Source: Streptomyces coryli (GTDB taxonomy: Bacteria; Actinomycetota; Actinomycetes; Streptomycetales; Streptomycetaceae). Taken from it: DNA of 37,868 nt. The stretch lies in NCBI RefSeq assembly GCF_011044975.1, contig NZ_JAAKZV010000055.1:1-37868 (forward strand). Direction: 5' to 3'. Of the stretch, positions 8,578 through 16,055 are shown one piece after another. The position numbers and the translations under genes were made by a program. Below the pieces are notes generated by a model. It was not told where the DNA came from. It saw nothing but the letters and a program-made list of their open reading frames with translations, and ran no database searches. The stretch's first letter is position 1, and every line of letters begins with the position of its first letter.

Positions 8578-9453
8578 ATGTCGGCTGCCGTGTCCGAGCG
8601 CGAATCCGCCGTCGTGTGGGACCTCGTCCGCCCGACGCGCCCCAGCCGCGTGCCGGGCGTCGTCATCTCCGGCTTCCGCGACCGCGGTCCGGCCCCCGTC
8701 GACCATCGGCTCGACCCGCACCCGGTGCTGACGCTGGCCCTGGCGTGCGGCGACGGCGCGCCCGTCATCTACGACGACGCCGGGCGGCGGCAGTCGGACA
8801 GCCTGGTCACCGGGCTCGGCTTCGGCTCCGGCGGCGCGGCGCGGATCCGGGCCGCGAACGTGGAGTGGCTGCAGGTGCGCCTGTCCCCCGCGATCGCGCG
8901 CACGCTGCTGGGCGTGGGCCCGGCGGACCTGGAGCACTCCGTGGTGTCCCTCGACGACCTGTGGGGCCACCGCCGTTCGGCCGTACTCCGCGAGCAGCTG
9001 GGCTCGGCAGCCTCCTGGGAGGACCGCTTCGCGCTGGTCGAATCCCTCCTCGCCCGCATGTCCGCCGACCAGCCGGCCATCGACCCGGAGCTGGCCTGGG
9101 CCTGGGACCGTATCGTCGCCGACCACGGCCAGGTACGCGTCGAAGGCCTCGCCACCGAACTCGGCTGGAGCCGCAAACGCCTCTGGTCCCGCTTCCACGC
9201 GCAACTCGGCATGCCGCCCAAACGCGCCGTCCGCCTGGTCCGCTTCGACCTCGCCGCGACCCGCCTGGCCGTGGGCCAGGACGCCGCCCGGGTCGCGGCC
9301 GAATGCGGCTATACGGACCAGTCCCATCTGCACCGCGACGTGGTGGCCTTCACGGGAGTGACCCCGGCCAGCCTGGCCGGCGAAACCCTGGTGGCGGTCG
9401 ACGACCTCCCGTGGGCGGACCATGTGCCGCGCCTCGCCGACGCTTCTCGCTGA
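8578..9453 (+). CDS. AraC-family transcriptional regulator
   Basis: 291 aa. The C-terminal domain (about 180-280) has the paired helix-turn-helix of AraC proteins: VEGLATELGWSRKRLWSRFHAQLGMPPKRAVRLVRF followed by VAAECGYTDQSHLHRDVVAFTGVTPASL. The N-terminal 160 residues form a beta-rich domain (VLTLALACGDGAPVIY, VEWLQVRLSP) like the sensor part of other actinobacterial AraC regulators; its ligand is unknown. The start at 8578 is supported by a -10 box 7 nt upstream rather than by a ribosome-binding site. Convergent with the rhodanese gene, with 12 bp between stops. Confidence 0.88.
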   Translation: MSAAVSERESAVVWDLVRPTRPSRVPGVVISGFRDRGPAPVDHRLDPHPVLTLALACGDGAPVIYDDAGRRQSDSLVTGLGFGSGGAARIRAANVEWLQVRLSPAIARTLLGVGPADLEHSVVSLDDLWGHRRSAVLREQLGSAASWEDRFALVESLLARMSADQPAIDPELAWAWDRIVADHGQVRVEGLATELGWSRKRLWSRFHAQLGMPPKRAVRLVRFDLAATRLAVGQDAARVAAECGYTDQSHLHRDVVAFTGVTPASLAGETLVAVDDLPWADHVPRLADASR

Positions 9454-9465
9454 CGCGCGTCGTCG

Positions 9466-9792
9466 TCACAGGGATTCCGTGGGCAGGCCCGCCGCGGTCC
9501 AGTCCTGGATGCCCTCGCGGTAGGTGCGGACGTTGGTGTAGCCGAGGGCGGTCAGGCGGCCGGCGACCTGGGTGCTGTTCGCGCAGGCCGGGTTGGCGCA
9601 GTACGTGACGATGGCGGCGCCGCGGTCGGGGAGCAGATCCGCGGCCCGGGCGTCGGCCTCGGCCGGTGCGAGCGGGAGGGCGCCGGGCAGATGCTGCTTG
9701 GCGTGGTAGTCGCCGCCCAGGGCGTCGACGACCGTGACCGTGCCGGCGTCGATCGCGGCCTTCAGTTCGTCGCGGGTGATGAGGGTGCTCAT
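9466..9792 (-). CDS. Single-domain rhodanese-like protein
   Basis: 108 aa. ATG at 9792 follows GGAGG (CTGGAGGTTCCAC). One rhodanese domain: VDALGGDYHAKQHLPGALPL, the active-site loop TYCANPACANS with Cys65 as the persulfide-forming residue and a second Cys70, then LGYTNVRTYREGIQDWTAAGLP. Such proteins carry sulfane sulfur and take part in sulfide or redox stress handling in the cytoplasm. The gene is divergent from a TetR regulator whose operators lie in the 36 bp between the start codons, so the pair is very likely a regulator/target unit. No signal peptide. Confidence 0.9.
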   Translation of the reverse strand: MSTLITRDELKAAIDAGTVTVVDALGGDYHAKQHLPGALPLAPAEADARAADLLPDRGAAIVTYCANPACANSTQVAGRLTALGYTNVRTYREGIQDWTAAGLPTESL

Positions 9793-9812
9793 GTGGAACC
9801 TCCAGGAGAAGT

Positions 9813-9862
9813 GGACTACAGTCCGGTTATGCCTCACGACCGTACCGGACCGCAGTCCGGTT
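9813..9862. promoter_or_regulatory. Two operators between rhodanese and tetR genes, overlapping tetR -10
   Basis: Site 1 is GGACTACAGTCC (9813-9824), a perfect inverted repeat with a 2-nt centre. It contains the likely tetR -10 TACAGT (9817-9822), which ends 6 nt before the tetR ATG. Site 2 is an 18-bp perfect inverted repeat, ACCGGAC-CGCA-GTCCGGT (9844-9861), inside codons 6-11 of tetR. The two 16-nt stretches at 9813-9828 and 9847-9862 differ at two positions and lie 34 bp (about three helical turns) apart. This strongly suggests binding by the adjacent TetR protein and repression of both genes. Confidence 0.65.
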
Positions 9863-10443
9863 CCGCAACGCCCCTGGAACTTCTGCGTACTCGGCCCCCC
9901 AAGGAGCGGGCCGACGCGGCCCGTAACCGCGCCGCCGTGCTGGAGGCCGCGGCCCGGCTCTTCGCCGAGCACGGCGTCGAGGCCGTCTCCCTCGACCAGG
10001 TCGCCAAGGCGGCGGGCGTCGGCAAGGGCACCCTCTTCCGCCGCTTCGGCGACAAGTCCGGCCTCGCCACCGCGCTGCTGGACACCCGCGAACGCGAACT
10101 GCAGGAGGCGATCCTGTCCGGCCCCCCGCCCCTCGGCCCCGGAGCGCCGGACACCGACCGCCGCGTCGCCTTCGTCGAGGCCTACCTCGACTACCTCCTG
10201 GACCACCTCGCCCTGGTCCGGATGTCCGAGACCTCATCCCCGGGCGCCCGCTACCGCATCGGCGCCTACCGCTTCTGGCACCACCACCTCACCCTCCTGC
10301 TCCCCACCACCGCCGACCCACAGCACGCCGCCCACGCTCTGCTCGCCCCGCTGGCCGCCGAGCATGTGACCGCGCTGCTCCCGGAGTTGGGCCCCGAGCG
10401 GCTACGGGCCGGGCTGGTGCAGCTGGCCCGAGGTGCGGGATAG
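9829..10443 (+). CDS. TetR-family regulator, probably of the rhodanese gene
   Basis: 204 aa. The N-terminal helix-turn-helix (about 27-75) reads ARNRAAVLEAAARLFAEHGVEAVSLDQVAKAAGVGKGTLFRRFGDKSGL, a textbook TetR DNA-binding domain; the rest is the all-helical ligand-binding and dimer part. ATG at 9829 is chosen because the domain begins soon after and a TACAGT -10 box lies 6 nt upstream with no Shine-Dalgarno, indicating a leaderless mRNA. Two palindromes overlap its promoter and first codons, so it is probably autorepressed and also controls the divergent rhodanese. The ligand is unknown; a reactive sulfur or redox signal would fit the target. Confidence 0.9.
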   Translation: MPHDRTGPQSGSATPLELLRTRPPKERADAARNRAAVLEAAARLFAEHGVEAVSLDQVAKAAGVGKGTLFRRFGDKSGLATALLDTRERELQEAILSGPPPLGPGAPDTDRRVAFVEAYLDYLLDHLALVRMSETSSPGARYRIGAYRFWHHHLTLLLPTTADPQHAAHALLAPLAAEHVTALLPELGPERLRAGLVQLARGAG

Positions 10444-10451
10444 CCGACGGC

Positions 10452-10982
10452 TTACGCCGGCGGACCGCCGAGGTGCGGAATGCCGCGGCGCCATACGTAG
10501 CGCGAGTGCGCGGAGCACGAGAAGCCGGAGCCTTTCCGAGGTGACCACGTGGCGGCGCGGGCGGTGATGTCGCCCGGCGCTGAGACACGTACGTCCATGC
10601 GGCCCGCGGGCGTGAGGCGGGCGCGCCGGATCCGGTAGGCGCGCGCCCGCCAGTGTTCGAGCAGAGCTTGTACGGCCGCGCTGCCGGTGTCGGCCGGCAT
10701 GCCGCCGGACACCTCCCAGAAGAGCGCGGACTTGGCGCCGTGCCCCCAGCCCGACTGCGGCGAATCGATGGGCACCCAATGCGGCGGGCGCTCCGTCAGG
10801 CTGTCACCGGCCGTCTTCGGCAGGGCGCGCCGGATCCCGTCCGTCAGGTCGTCGAGATGCCGGGAGGTGGAGGCGGCGGACCGGGTCGGGAACCAGCTGG
10901 CGAGCCAGCTGAGCACCATGTACACGAAGAGCACCAGGTAGAGGAGGCTCAAGTAGATCCACTTGGCGAGTGTTTCCGTCAT
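10452..10982 (-). CDS. Membrane-anchored protein of unknown function
   Basis: 176 aa, no family recognised. Residues about 6-28 (AKWIYLSLLYLVLFVYMVLSWLASW) form one hydrophobic segment, with the remaining 145 residues soluble. That part has an alpha/beta look (TGSAAVQALLEHWRARAYRIRRARLTPAGRMDVRVSAPGDITARAATW) with Trp-rich patches (HWVPIDSPQSGWGHGAKSALFW). The ATG at 10982 has GGAGA about 9 nt upstream. The two Cys in SGFSCS are isolated. Convergent with tetR (8 bp gap). It could be a small envelope protein; I cannot assign a role. Confidence 0.7.
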   Translation of the reverse strand: MTETLAKWIYLSLLYLVLFVYMVLSWLASWFPTRSAASTSRHLDDLTDGIRRALPKTAGDSLTERPPHWVPIDSPQSGWGHGAKSALFWEVSGGMPADTGSAAVQALLEHWRARAYRIRRARLTPAGRMDVRVSAPGDITARAATWSPRKGSGFSCSAHSRYVWRRGIPHLGGPPA

Positions 10983-11033
10983 GCCGGCCAGTCTCCGGCC
11001 GTCCGGTCAGGCGGACATGAGCGCGGCTACTCA

Positions 11034-11318
11034 CTACGGGGCCTCAACTCCCGAGATCCGGTACTTATGCACCTCCGCGTCGCGGATCTGCGCCGCCTGC
11101 TCGGGTTCCGGGCCCGCGCCGCGGAAACGGGCGAGGTCCTCGTCGGTTTCCCAGCGCTCGTAGACGTTGATCCGGTCCGGCTCGAGCGCGTCCGCCGACA
11201 GGGCGAAGTCGAGACAGCCGGCGGCGGCTCGCGCCTGCTCGACGACCTTCGCGCAGCCGGTCAGATAGGCGTCGCGGTCGGCGGCGTCCACTCTCAGCTG
11301 CCCGGCGATGATGATCAT
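11034..11318 (-). CDS. Antibiotic biosynthesis monooxygenase (ABM) domain protein
   Basis: 94 aa. ATG at 11318 follows GAGGAG (GGTGAGGAGCGCC). The sequence has the small ferredoxin-like ABM fold pattern: MIIIAGQLRVDAADRDAYLTGCAKVVEQARAAAGCLDFALSAD, then DRINVYERWETDEDLARF near the end. Members include quinone-forming monooxygenases and many uncharacterised stress proteins, so the reaction is not predictable here. It lies 8 bp after the stop of the DHFR-like gene and is certainly co-transcribed with it. Confidence 0.82.
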   Translation of the reverse strand: MIIIAGQLRVDAADRDAYLTGCAKVVEQARAAAGCLDFALSADALEPDRINVYERWETDEDLARFRGAGPEPEQAAQIRDAEVHKYRISGVEAP

Positions 11319-11326
11319 GGCGCTCC

Positions 11327-11884
11327 TCACCCTGCGGTTGCGGCCGGGGCCTTGCGCACGTGGAAGCGCAGCATGGTGACCCCGCCCGACTGGACGTTGC
11401 TGAACGGTTCCAGGTCGATCCGGTCGAGGCCCGGCGGCGTGAAGCGGACGCCGTCGCCGAGCAGCACCGGCAGCACGTACACCAGGATCTCGTCGACGAG
11501 GCCGCGCCGCAGGCACTGGGCGGCCGTGTCGGCGCCGAGGATCTCCAGGTTCTTGTCACCGGCGGCGCGGCGTGCCGTGGCCACGGCTTCCTCGACGTCG
11601 CAGGTGAGGAAGGTGACGTTGGGGTCCGGCTCGTCGGGCGGGCGGTGCGTGAGGACGAACTGCGCCCCGCCCTCGTACTCGGGGTTCTCACCGGACATGC
11701 GCTTGCCGACCTCGTACGTGCCCCGGCCGATGAGCATGGCACCCGTGGCCGCCATGACCTCCGGGAACGTCGCCGACGTCATGTGCTCGAAGATCCAGTC
11801 CATCGTGTCGCCGGGACCGGCGATGTACCCGTCCAGGGACATCACCCTGTTCACGACCACTTTGCCGCCGCTCGCATCCGTCAT
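11327..11884 (-). CDS. DHFR / RibD C-terminal-like reductase
   Basis: 185 aa. It starts with VVVNRVMSLDGYIAGPGDTMDWIFEH, the RibD_C/DHFR-like signature found in actinobacterial 'dihydrofolate reductase family' proteins. Later come MLIGRGTYEVGKRM, FVLTHRPPDEP, LEILGADTAAQCLRRGLVDEILVYVLPVLLGDGVRF, all typical NADPH-fold elements. ATG at 11884 has GGAGA 6-7 nt upstream. The true substrate of these proteins is usually unknown and they are not the housekeeping folate enzyme. Forms a two-gene operon with the ABM protein. Confidence 0.87.
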   Translation of the reverse strand: MTDASGGKVVVNRVMSLDGYIAGPGDTMDWIFEHMTSATFPEVMAATGAMLIGRGTYEVGKRMSGENPEYEGGAQFVLTHRPPDEPDPNVTFLTCDVEEAVATARRAAGDKNLEILGADTAAQCLRRGLVDEILVYVLPVLLGDGVRFTPPGLDRIDLEPFSNVQSGGVTMLRFHVRKAPAATAG

Positions 11885-11930
11885 GCGTCTTCTCCAAGCA
11901 GGTGGAGGGCCGGGATCGCATCATAGGTCG

Positions 11931-12425
11931 GTGAGCAACATCTTCTCCGGCGGCAGCCACGACCTGGACCTGTCCAATGGCGCCACCGCGGTCTTCATCG
12001 ACGTGCTGATGCTCGCCGTGTCCGATCTCGCGTCCGAGGACTGGGACTTCCGCTTCGCGGCGCTGCTGACCCTGCAGGACCAGAACGTCATGGGGCGCGG
12101 TGCCGTCGGGTTCGACCTGGCGGAGTTCGACTGGGGTGCGACGGAGCGGGACCGCGCCCGCGCGAAGGACTTCGTGCTGCGTGCCACAGCACTCGCGGCC
12201 GGCGGTCATCGCTGGAGCGAGCTGGGCTACCACCCGCCCCGCGTCCATGACTACCTGCACCGCTTCACGACCATGGTGGAGTCCTTCGCCCCGCCCGCCG
12301 GCAAGAGCGCCGCACGCGATTTCCCGGGCCCGGCCGAGGCCGCGATGGCCTCGTGCGTGCGCCACCGCGTCCTCAGCGCACTCCCGCTCTGGGACGGCTG
12401 CTTCCTCTGCAATCGGCCGCACTAG
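11931..12425 (+). CDS. Hypothetical protein
   Basis: 164 aa from GTG 11931; I do not recognise the family. The protein is mostly helical and soluble: HDLDLSNGATAVFIDVLMLAVSDLASEDWDFRFAALLTLQDQNVMGRGAVGFDLAEFDWG, then AKDFVLRATALAAGGHRWSELGYHPPRVHDYLHRFTTMVESF, ending with a Cys pair in WDGCFLCNRPH. The start is uncertain: there is no Shine-Dalgarno, but CATCAT at 11919-11924 lies 6 nt upstream and may be a -10 box of a leaderless gene. Divergent from the DHFR-like gene (46 bp). The next gene follows after 24 bp but has its own -10 box. Confidence 0.7.
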   Translation: MSNIFSGGSHDLDLSNGATAVFIDVLMLAVSDLASEDWDFRFAALLTLQDQNVMGRGAVGFDLAEFDWGATERDRARAKDFVLRATALAAGGHRWSELGYHPPRVHDYLHRFTTMVESFAPPAGKSAARDFPGPAEAAMASCVRHRVLSALPLWDGCFLCNRPH

Positions 12426-12437
12426 GGACCGCGGCCC

Positions 12438-12443
12438 TATGGT
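12438..12443 (+). promoter_or_regulatory. -10 box TATGGT of a probably leaderless gene
   Basis: TATGGT matches TANNNT and ends 6 nt before the ATG at 12450; no Shine-Dalgarno precedes that ATG. Confidence 0.45.
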
Positions 12444-12449
12444 CGAGCC

Positions 12450-13286
12450 ATGGGCATGGGGACGCGCCTGTGGTCGATCGGGTGGAAGCTGCTGGCCGTA
12501 CTGGTGGTGGTGTGGCTGCTGTTGATGACCGCTGCCTGGTTCTATCAGCGGCACCTGATCTACTTTCCGGAGCGCGGCACACCGCCGCTGCCCGATGTCC
12601 CCGGGCTCCGCGAGGTGCACTACCGGACCTCGGACGGGCTGCGGCTGACGGGATGGTTCCTTGCGGCGGAGGGCGGGGAGCCGTATGCCACGGTCGTCGT
12701 CGCCAATGGCAACGGCGGGAATCGCGCGGGGCGGGTGGGGCTGGCCGAGGGGCTTGCCGAGCGCGGTTACTCGGTCCTGCTGACCGACTATCGCGGCTAC
12801 GGCGGCAATCCCGGCTCCCCGAGCGAGTCCGGGCTCACCGCCGATCTGCGTGCGGCCGTGGCGTACGCCGCCGGGCGGCCGGATACGGACCCGCGGCGGC
12901 TGGTCTACTTCGGCGAGTCGCTGGGCACGGCCGTGGCCGCGGCGGTGGCGGCCGACCGCCCGCCGGCCGCCCTGGTGCTCCGGTCGCCGTTCCCGGAACT
13001 GGCGGACATCGCCCAGGATCACTACTGGTACGTCCCCACCCGCCTGCTCCTCCGCGACCGCTTCCGCACATCGCAGCACCTGTCGGCGTACGACGGTCCC
13101 CTGCAGGTGATCGCCGGCACCCGCGACGAGATCGTCCGCCCCGCCCTCACCCGCGACGTGGCCGACGAGCACGCGACCACGTACACCGAGATCGACTCGG
13201 CCCACCACAACGACCCGGCGCTCTTCGACAGCCCCGAACTCCTCACCGCGGTCGACCGCTTCCTCCGCTCCGCCATCCCCCGGTGA
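12450..13286 (+). CDS. Membrane-anchored alpha/beta hydrolase
   Basis: 278 aa. One N-terminal membrane helix (about 11-31, GWKLLAVLVVVWLLLMTAAWF) anchors an alpha/beta hydrolase. Nucleophile Ser157 lies in FGESLGT, the acid is probably Asp226 (GTRDEIV), and the base His252 or His253 (SAHHND). The oxyanion region reads VVVANGNGGN where relatives usually have HGNGGN. It resembles the BEM46/YfhR group of membrane hydrolases of unknown substrate. The start is supported by the TATGGT -10 box 6 nt upstream. Convergent with the acyltransferase gene, 8 bp apart. Confidence 0.86.
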   Translation: MGMGTRLWSIGWKLLAVLVVVWLLLMTAAWFYQRHLIYFPERGTPPLPDVPGLREVHYRTSDGLRLTGWFLAAEGGEPYATVVVANGNGGNRAGRVGLAEGLAERGYSVLLTDYRGYGGNPGSPSESGLTADLRAAVAYAAGRPDTDPRRLVYFGESLGTAVAAAVAADRPPAALVLRSPFPELADIAQDHYWYVPTRLLLRDRFRTSQHLSAYDGPLQVIAGTRDEIVRPALTRDVADEHATTYTEIDSAHHNDPALFDSPELLTAVDRFLRSAIPR

Positions 13287-13294
13287 CCGCGTCG

Positions 13295-14416
13295 TCATCG
13301 CCGCAGCAGACCCCGCAGATACGCCGTCAACGGCCGCTCCACCAGGCGGTGGATGAGCCACGCGGCCAGCAGCATCACGGCCACCGTAAGCGGCAGCGTC
13401 TGCGCCGCCGGGATGTTCAGGTGCTGGCGCAGGACCAGGATCACCGACCAGCCGACGTGCTCGTGGATCAGGTAGAAGGGGTACGTCAGCGCGCCCGCGA
13501 CCGTCAGCCAGCGCCAACGGGCGAAGGCCAGGCGGCCGGTGGCGACCAGCGCCATGGCGCCGATGCCGCAGGTCAGCACCGCGAGGATGATCAGCGGCTC
13601 GCGGGCCGAGGTGCTCGGGGCGGGCACGTTCTGCATCGCGAAGCCGCTGCCCAGGGCCCAGTTGACGGCGATGACGCCCCACAGGGCCGGGTCGTGGCCG
13701 AAGCGGTGGATCAGGTAGAGGGCGAGGCCGATCACGAAGTACGGGGCGCCGTCGGGGACGACGAGGGTGTTCAGGATGTCGTTCTCGGAGCCCTGCGCGA
13801 TCACCGCCGCCACCGTCCAGCCGCCGCAGAACAGCGTCACCCGCCGTTTGGTCGTGCCCTTCCACAGGACGAAGACCGCGAAGAGCAGGTAGAAGCGCAG
13901 CTCCGCCCAGAGGGTCCAGCAGACGCCGAGGACGCGGGGCGTATCGGTGGGCATCTGCAGCATGGTCAGGTTGACGAGGAAGTCGGCGTATCTGGGGATA
14001 TGGCCATCCACCGGCAGCAGCACCGCGGCGCCTACGGTCAGGAACAGGGCGGCCCAGTAGGCCGGATACAGCCGCACCACCCGCGAGCGGAACAGGTCGC
14101 CGACGCTGCGGCCCCAGCTGCTCATGCAGATCACGAAGCCGCTGATGACGAAGAAGATCTGCACGCCAAGGCTGCCGTACTGCCCGATCTGGGTCAGGTG
14201 CGGGAAGACGTCGCGCGGCGATCCGCCCCAGGCGTCGGCGACCGGGCCGTCGCGGCCGGTGTAGTGGTACAGGCAGACCATCAGCGCCGCGAGCAGCCGC
14301 AGACCGTCGAGTTCGCGCAGCCGGACACCGGGGAGTCTTCGGGGCCCGGTGGTCACCAGCGGAGGCTGGACCTGCGTCGGCATCGTCCGTTTGCTGAGCA
14401 TTTCGGTCGGTGTCAC
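13295..14416 (-). CDS. Acyltransferase 3 family membrane protein (OafA/YrhL type)
   Basis: 373 aa, about ten membrane helices. The family hallmarks are present: LRELDGLRLLAALMVCLYHYTG with the conserved His in the first helix, FFVISGFVICMSSWGRSVGDLFRSRVVRLYPAYW (RxxR before YPAYW), WTLWAELRFYLLF, and C-terminal LTYPFYLIHEHVGW. Such proteins move acetyl or other acyl groups onto extracytoplasmic sugars, peptidoglycan, lipids or antibiotics; the acceptor here is not evident. GTG at 14416 is supported by GGAGG 7 nt upstream. It is divergent from a secreted SGNH esterase, and opposing acyl transfer and ester hydrolysis on one surface molecule would make sense but is only inference. Confidence 0.92.
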   Translation of the reverse strand: MTPTEMLSKRTMPTQVQPPLVTTGPRRLPGVRLRELDGLRLLAALMVCLYHYTGRDGPVADAWGGSPRDVFPHLTQIGQYGSLGVQIFFVISGFVICMSSWGRSVGDLFRSRVVRLYPAYWAALFLTVGAAVLLPVDGHIPRYADFLVNLTMLQMPTDTPRVLGVCWTLWAELRFYLLFAVFVLWKGTTKRRVTLFCGGWTVAAVIAQGSENDILNTLVVPDGAPYFVIGLALYLIHRFGHDPALWGVIAVNWALGSGFAMQNVPAPSTSAREPLIILAVLTCGIGAMALVATGRLAFARWRWLTVAGALTYPFYLIHEHVGWSVILVLRQHLNIPAAQTLPLTVAVMLLAAWLIHRLVERPLTAYLRGLLRR

Positions 14417-14606
14417 GCGGGGGCCTCCGGAGCGGGGTGGAACGGTGCCCTCTCCCGGGGCACGGCGAAACGGTTTGCCGGGCAGACGCTAGGTGCCGTT
14501 GACCGGTGCACGCTCGGCCGGACGGCGTAGTCAACGCCGAATTCACTAAGTGATCACCGATGAGGACCGGAGTGTTCCGCTTGTTTTCCTTGGCGGGGGA
14601 ACGACG

Positions 14607-14620
14607 GGCATGTACATGCC
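14607..14620. promoter_or_regulatory. 14-bp perfect palindrome GGCATGTACATGCC
   Basis: It lies 9 nt upstream of the -35 box of the esterase promoter, which is an activator-like or upstream-operator position. The binding protein is unknown. Confidence 0.4.
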
Positions 14621-14629
14621 GCAAAGGGG

Positions 14630-14658
14630 TTGACCCAACCCGGCGGTGATCGCAGACT
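14630..14658 (+). promoter_or_regulatory. Likely promoter of the SGNH esterase gene
   Basis: TTGACC (14630-14635) and CAGACT (14653-14658) are spaced exactly 17 bp, a good match to a housekeeping-sigma promoter of a high-GC actinobacterium. The start would be near 14665, giving a leader of roughly 70 nt with an AGGAGG Shine-Dalgarno. Confidence 0.5.
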
Positions 14659-14736
14659 CGTCCAGGCTCCTTGTCCCCGTTGCACGTGCGCGACCGCAAG
14701 AAGCATCACCGCCCGGCAACGGATCAGGAGGCTCAC

Positions 14737-16038
14737 ATGGCCAGATCGCGGCTGCACACCGCCGTCGTCGTCCTCGCCGTCACCCTCGCCGCGAGCGCCT
14801 CGGCAGCTCCCTCGGCTCCTTCGGCTCCCACCGCGACCTCGGCAGCCTCGGCACCGGGCTCCGGAACGACGGACGGACGATGGTCCACGGCCTGGGCCGG
14901 CAGCCCCGTATCCGGCGAGACCTCCACCGCGGCCTGCCCCAGCGCGGACGGGCTGCGTGACCAGACGGTACGTAATGTCGTCACCACGGGCGCGGCCGGC
15001 GACCGCATCCGGATCCGGCTCAGCAACTCCTTCGGCAAGGAGGACCTGCGCGTCGGCCACGCCACGGTCGCCCGCCAGGGCGCGGGCGCCGCGCTCGAGC
15101 CGGGCAGCCTGCGCGAACTGACCTTCTCCGGCAAGAAGTCCGTCGACGTCCCGGCCGGCGAGGAGCTCTTCAGCGACCCGGTCGACCTGAGCGTCAAGGA
15201 CCTCGCGCGCCTGTCCATCAGCGTGTACGTGCCGGAGGCCACCGGCCCCGTCACGAACCACAACCTCGGCATGCAGCACAGCTACATATCCGGCGCCGGG
15301 GACCATGCGGGCAGCGCCGATGCCGCCCCGTACCAGACGTCCATCACCTGCATGATGCTCGTCGACGGCGTCGACGTGGTCAGCGGCCGCGACGCCGCCG
15401 GCACCATCGTCACCCTCGGCGACTCGATCACCGACGGCCACTCCTCCACCCTCAACGCCGACCGCCGCTGGCCGAACAACCTGGTCCGCCGCCTCAACGA
15501 ACGCCCCGGCGCCGACCCGGCCGTCGCCAGCGCCGCCATCAGCGGCAACGAGGTGCTCGTCGACCGTGTCCCGGTCTACTTCGGCATCAGCGCCCTGAAC
15601 CGCCTGGACCGCGACGTCCTCGCGCAGAGCGGCGCCAAGTCCGTGATCATGCTGGAGGGGATCAACGACATAGGCGCGGCGAGCGCCGACGCCAAGTCTC
15701 TGATCCGCGGCTACCAGCAGGTCATAGACCGCGTGCACGCCCGCGGCATGAAGATCTACGGCGGCACGCTGGTGCCGTTCATGGGCTCCAACGGCAAGTA
15801 CGGCGGCGACTACGGCTCCGAGTACGGCGAGCGGCAGCGCCAGGCGGTCAACAAGTGGATCCGCACCAGCGGCGCCTTTGACGGGGTCATCGACTTCGAC
15901 AAGACCGTGCGCGACCCCGCCAAGCCGGCGTACATGCTCCCGGCCTACGACTCAGGCGACCATCTGCACCCGGGCGACAAGGGGTACGAGGCGATGGCGG
16001 AGACGATCGACCTGGACATGATCCTCGGCAAGCGCTGA
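14737..16038 (+). CDS. Secreted SGNH/GDSL hydrolase
   Basis: 433 aa from ATG 14737, preceded by AGGAGG in GGATCAGGAGGCTCAC. The signal peptide is about 1-23, then an Ala/Pro/Ser-rich linker to about 45 and a beta-rich N-terminal part (WSTAWAGSPVSGE ... VRNVVTTGAAGDRIRIRLSNSFG). The SGNH domain begins near 222, with Ser230 in LGDSITDG, Asn310 in EGINDIG, and Asp408/His411 in DHLHPGDKG. The whole architecture is typical of actinobacterial secreted GDSL esterases of about 400-450 aa. Such enzymes cleave carbohydrate or lipid esters outside the cell. Convergent with the chitosanase gene (17 bp). Confidence 0.92.
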   Translation: MARSRLHTAVVVLAVTLAASASAAPSAPSAPTATSAASAPGSGTTDGRWSTAWAGSPVSGETSTAACPSADGLRDQTVRNVVTTGAAGDRIRIRLSNSFGKEDLRVGHATVARQGAGAALEPGSLRELTFSGKKSVDVPAGEELFSDPVDLSVKDLARLSISVYVPEATGPVTNHNLGMQHSYISGAGDHAGSADAAPYQTSITCMMLVDGVDVVSGRDAAGTIVTLGDSITDGHSSTLNADRRWPNNLVRRLNERPGADPAVASAAISGNEVLVDRVPVYFGISALNRLDRDVLAQSGAKSVIMLEGINDIGAASADAKSLIRGYQQVIDRVHARGMKIYGGTLVPFMGSNGKYGGDYGSEYGERQRQAVNKWIRTSGAFDGVIDFDKTVRDPAKPAYMLPAYDSGDHLHPGDKGYEAMAETIDLDMILGKR

Positions 16039-16055
16039 GCTGCTTTGGTGGGCGG

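Larger units (their letters stand above)
14417..14736. other. 320-bp divergent intergenic region with several palindromes
   Basis: No credible gene. It contains TCACTAAGTGA (14543-14553) overlapping GTGATCAC (14550-14557), and a 14-bp perfect palindrome at 14607-14620. It also has a likely promoter at 14630-14658 for the forward esterase and Shine-Dalgarno sites at both ends. The palindromes may bind regulators of either divergent gene. Confidence 0.55.

Noticed and set aside
14543-14553. TCACTAAGTGA as a BldD binding site
   Set aside because: The two half-sites are 3 nt apart, whereas the BldD pattern I recall needs 5 nt between AC and GT.
11688-14699. A 1003-residue reverse open frame
   Set aside because: It runs across several real genes in other frames, has no domain and an Arg/Gly/Ala bias typical of shadow frames.
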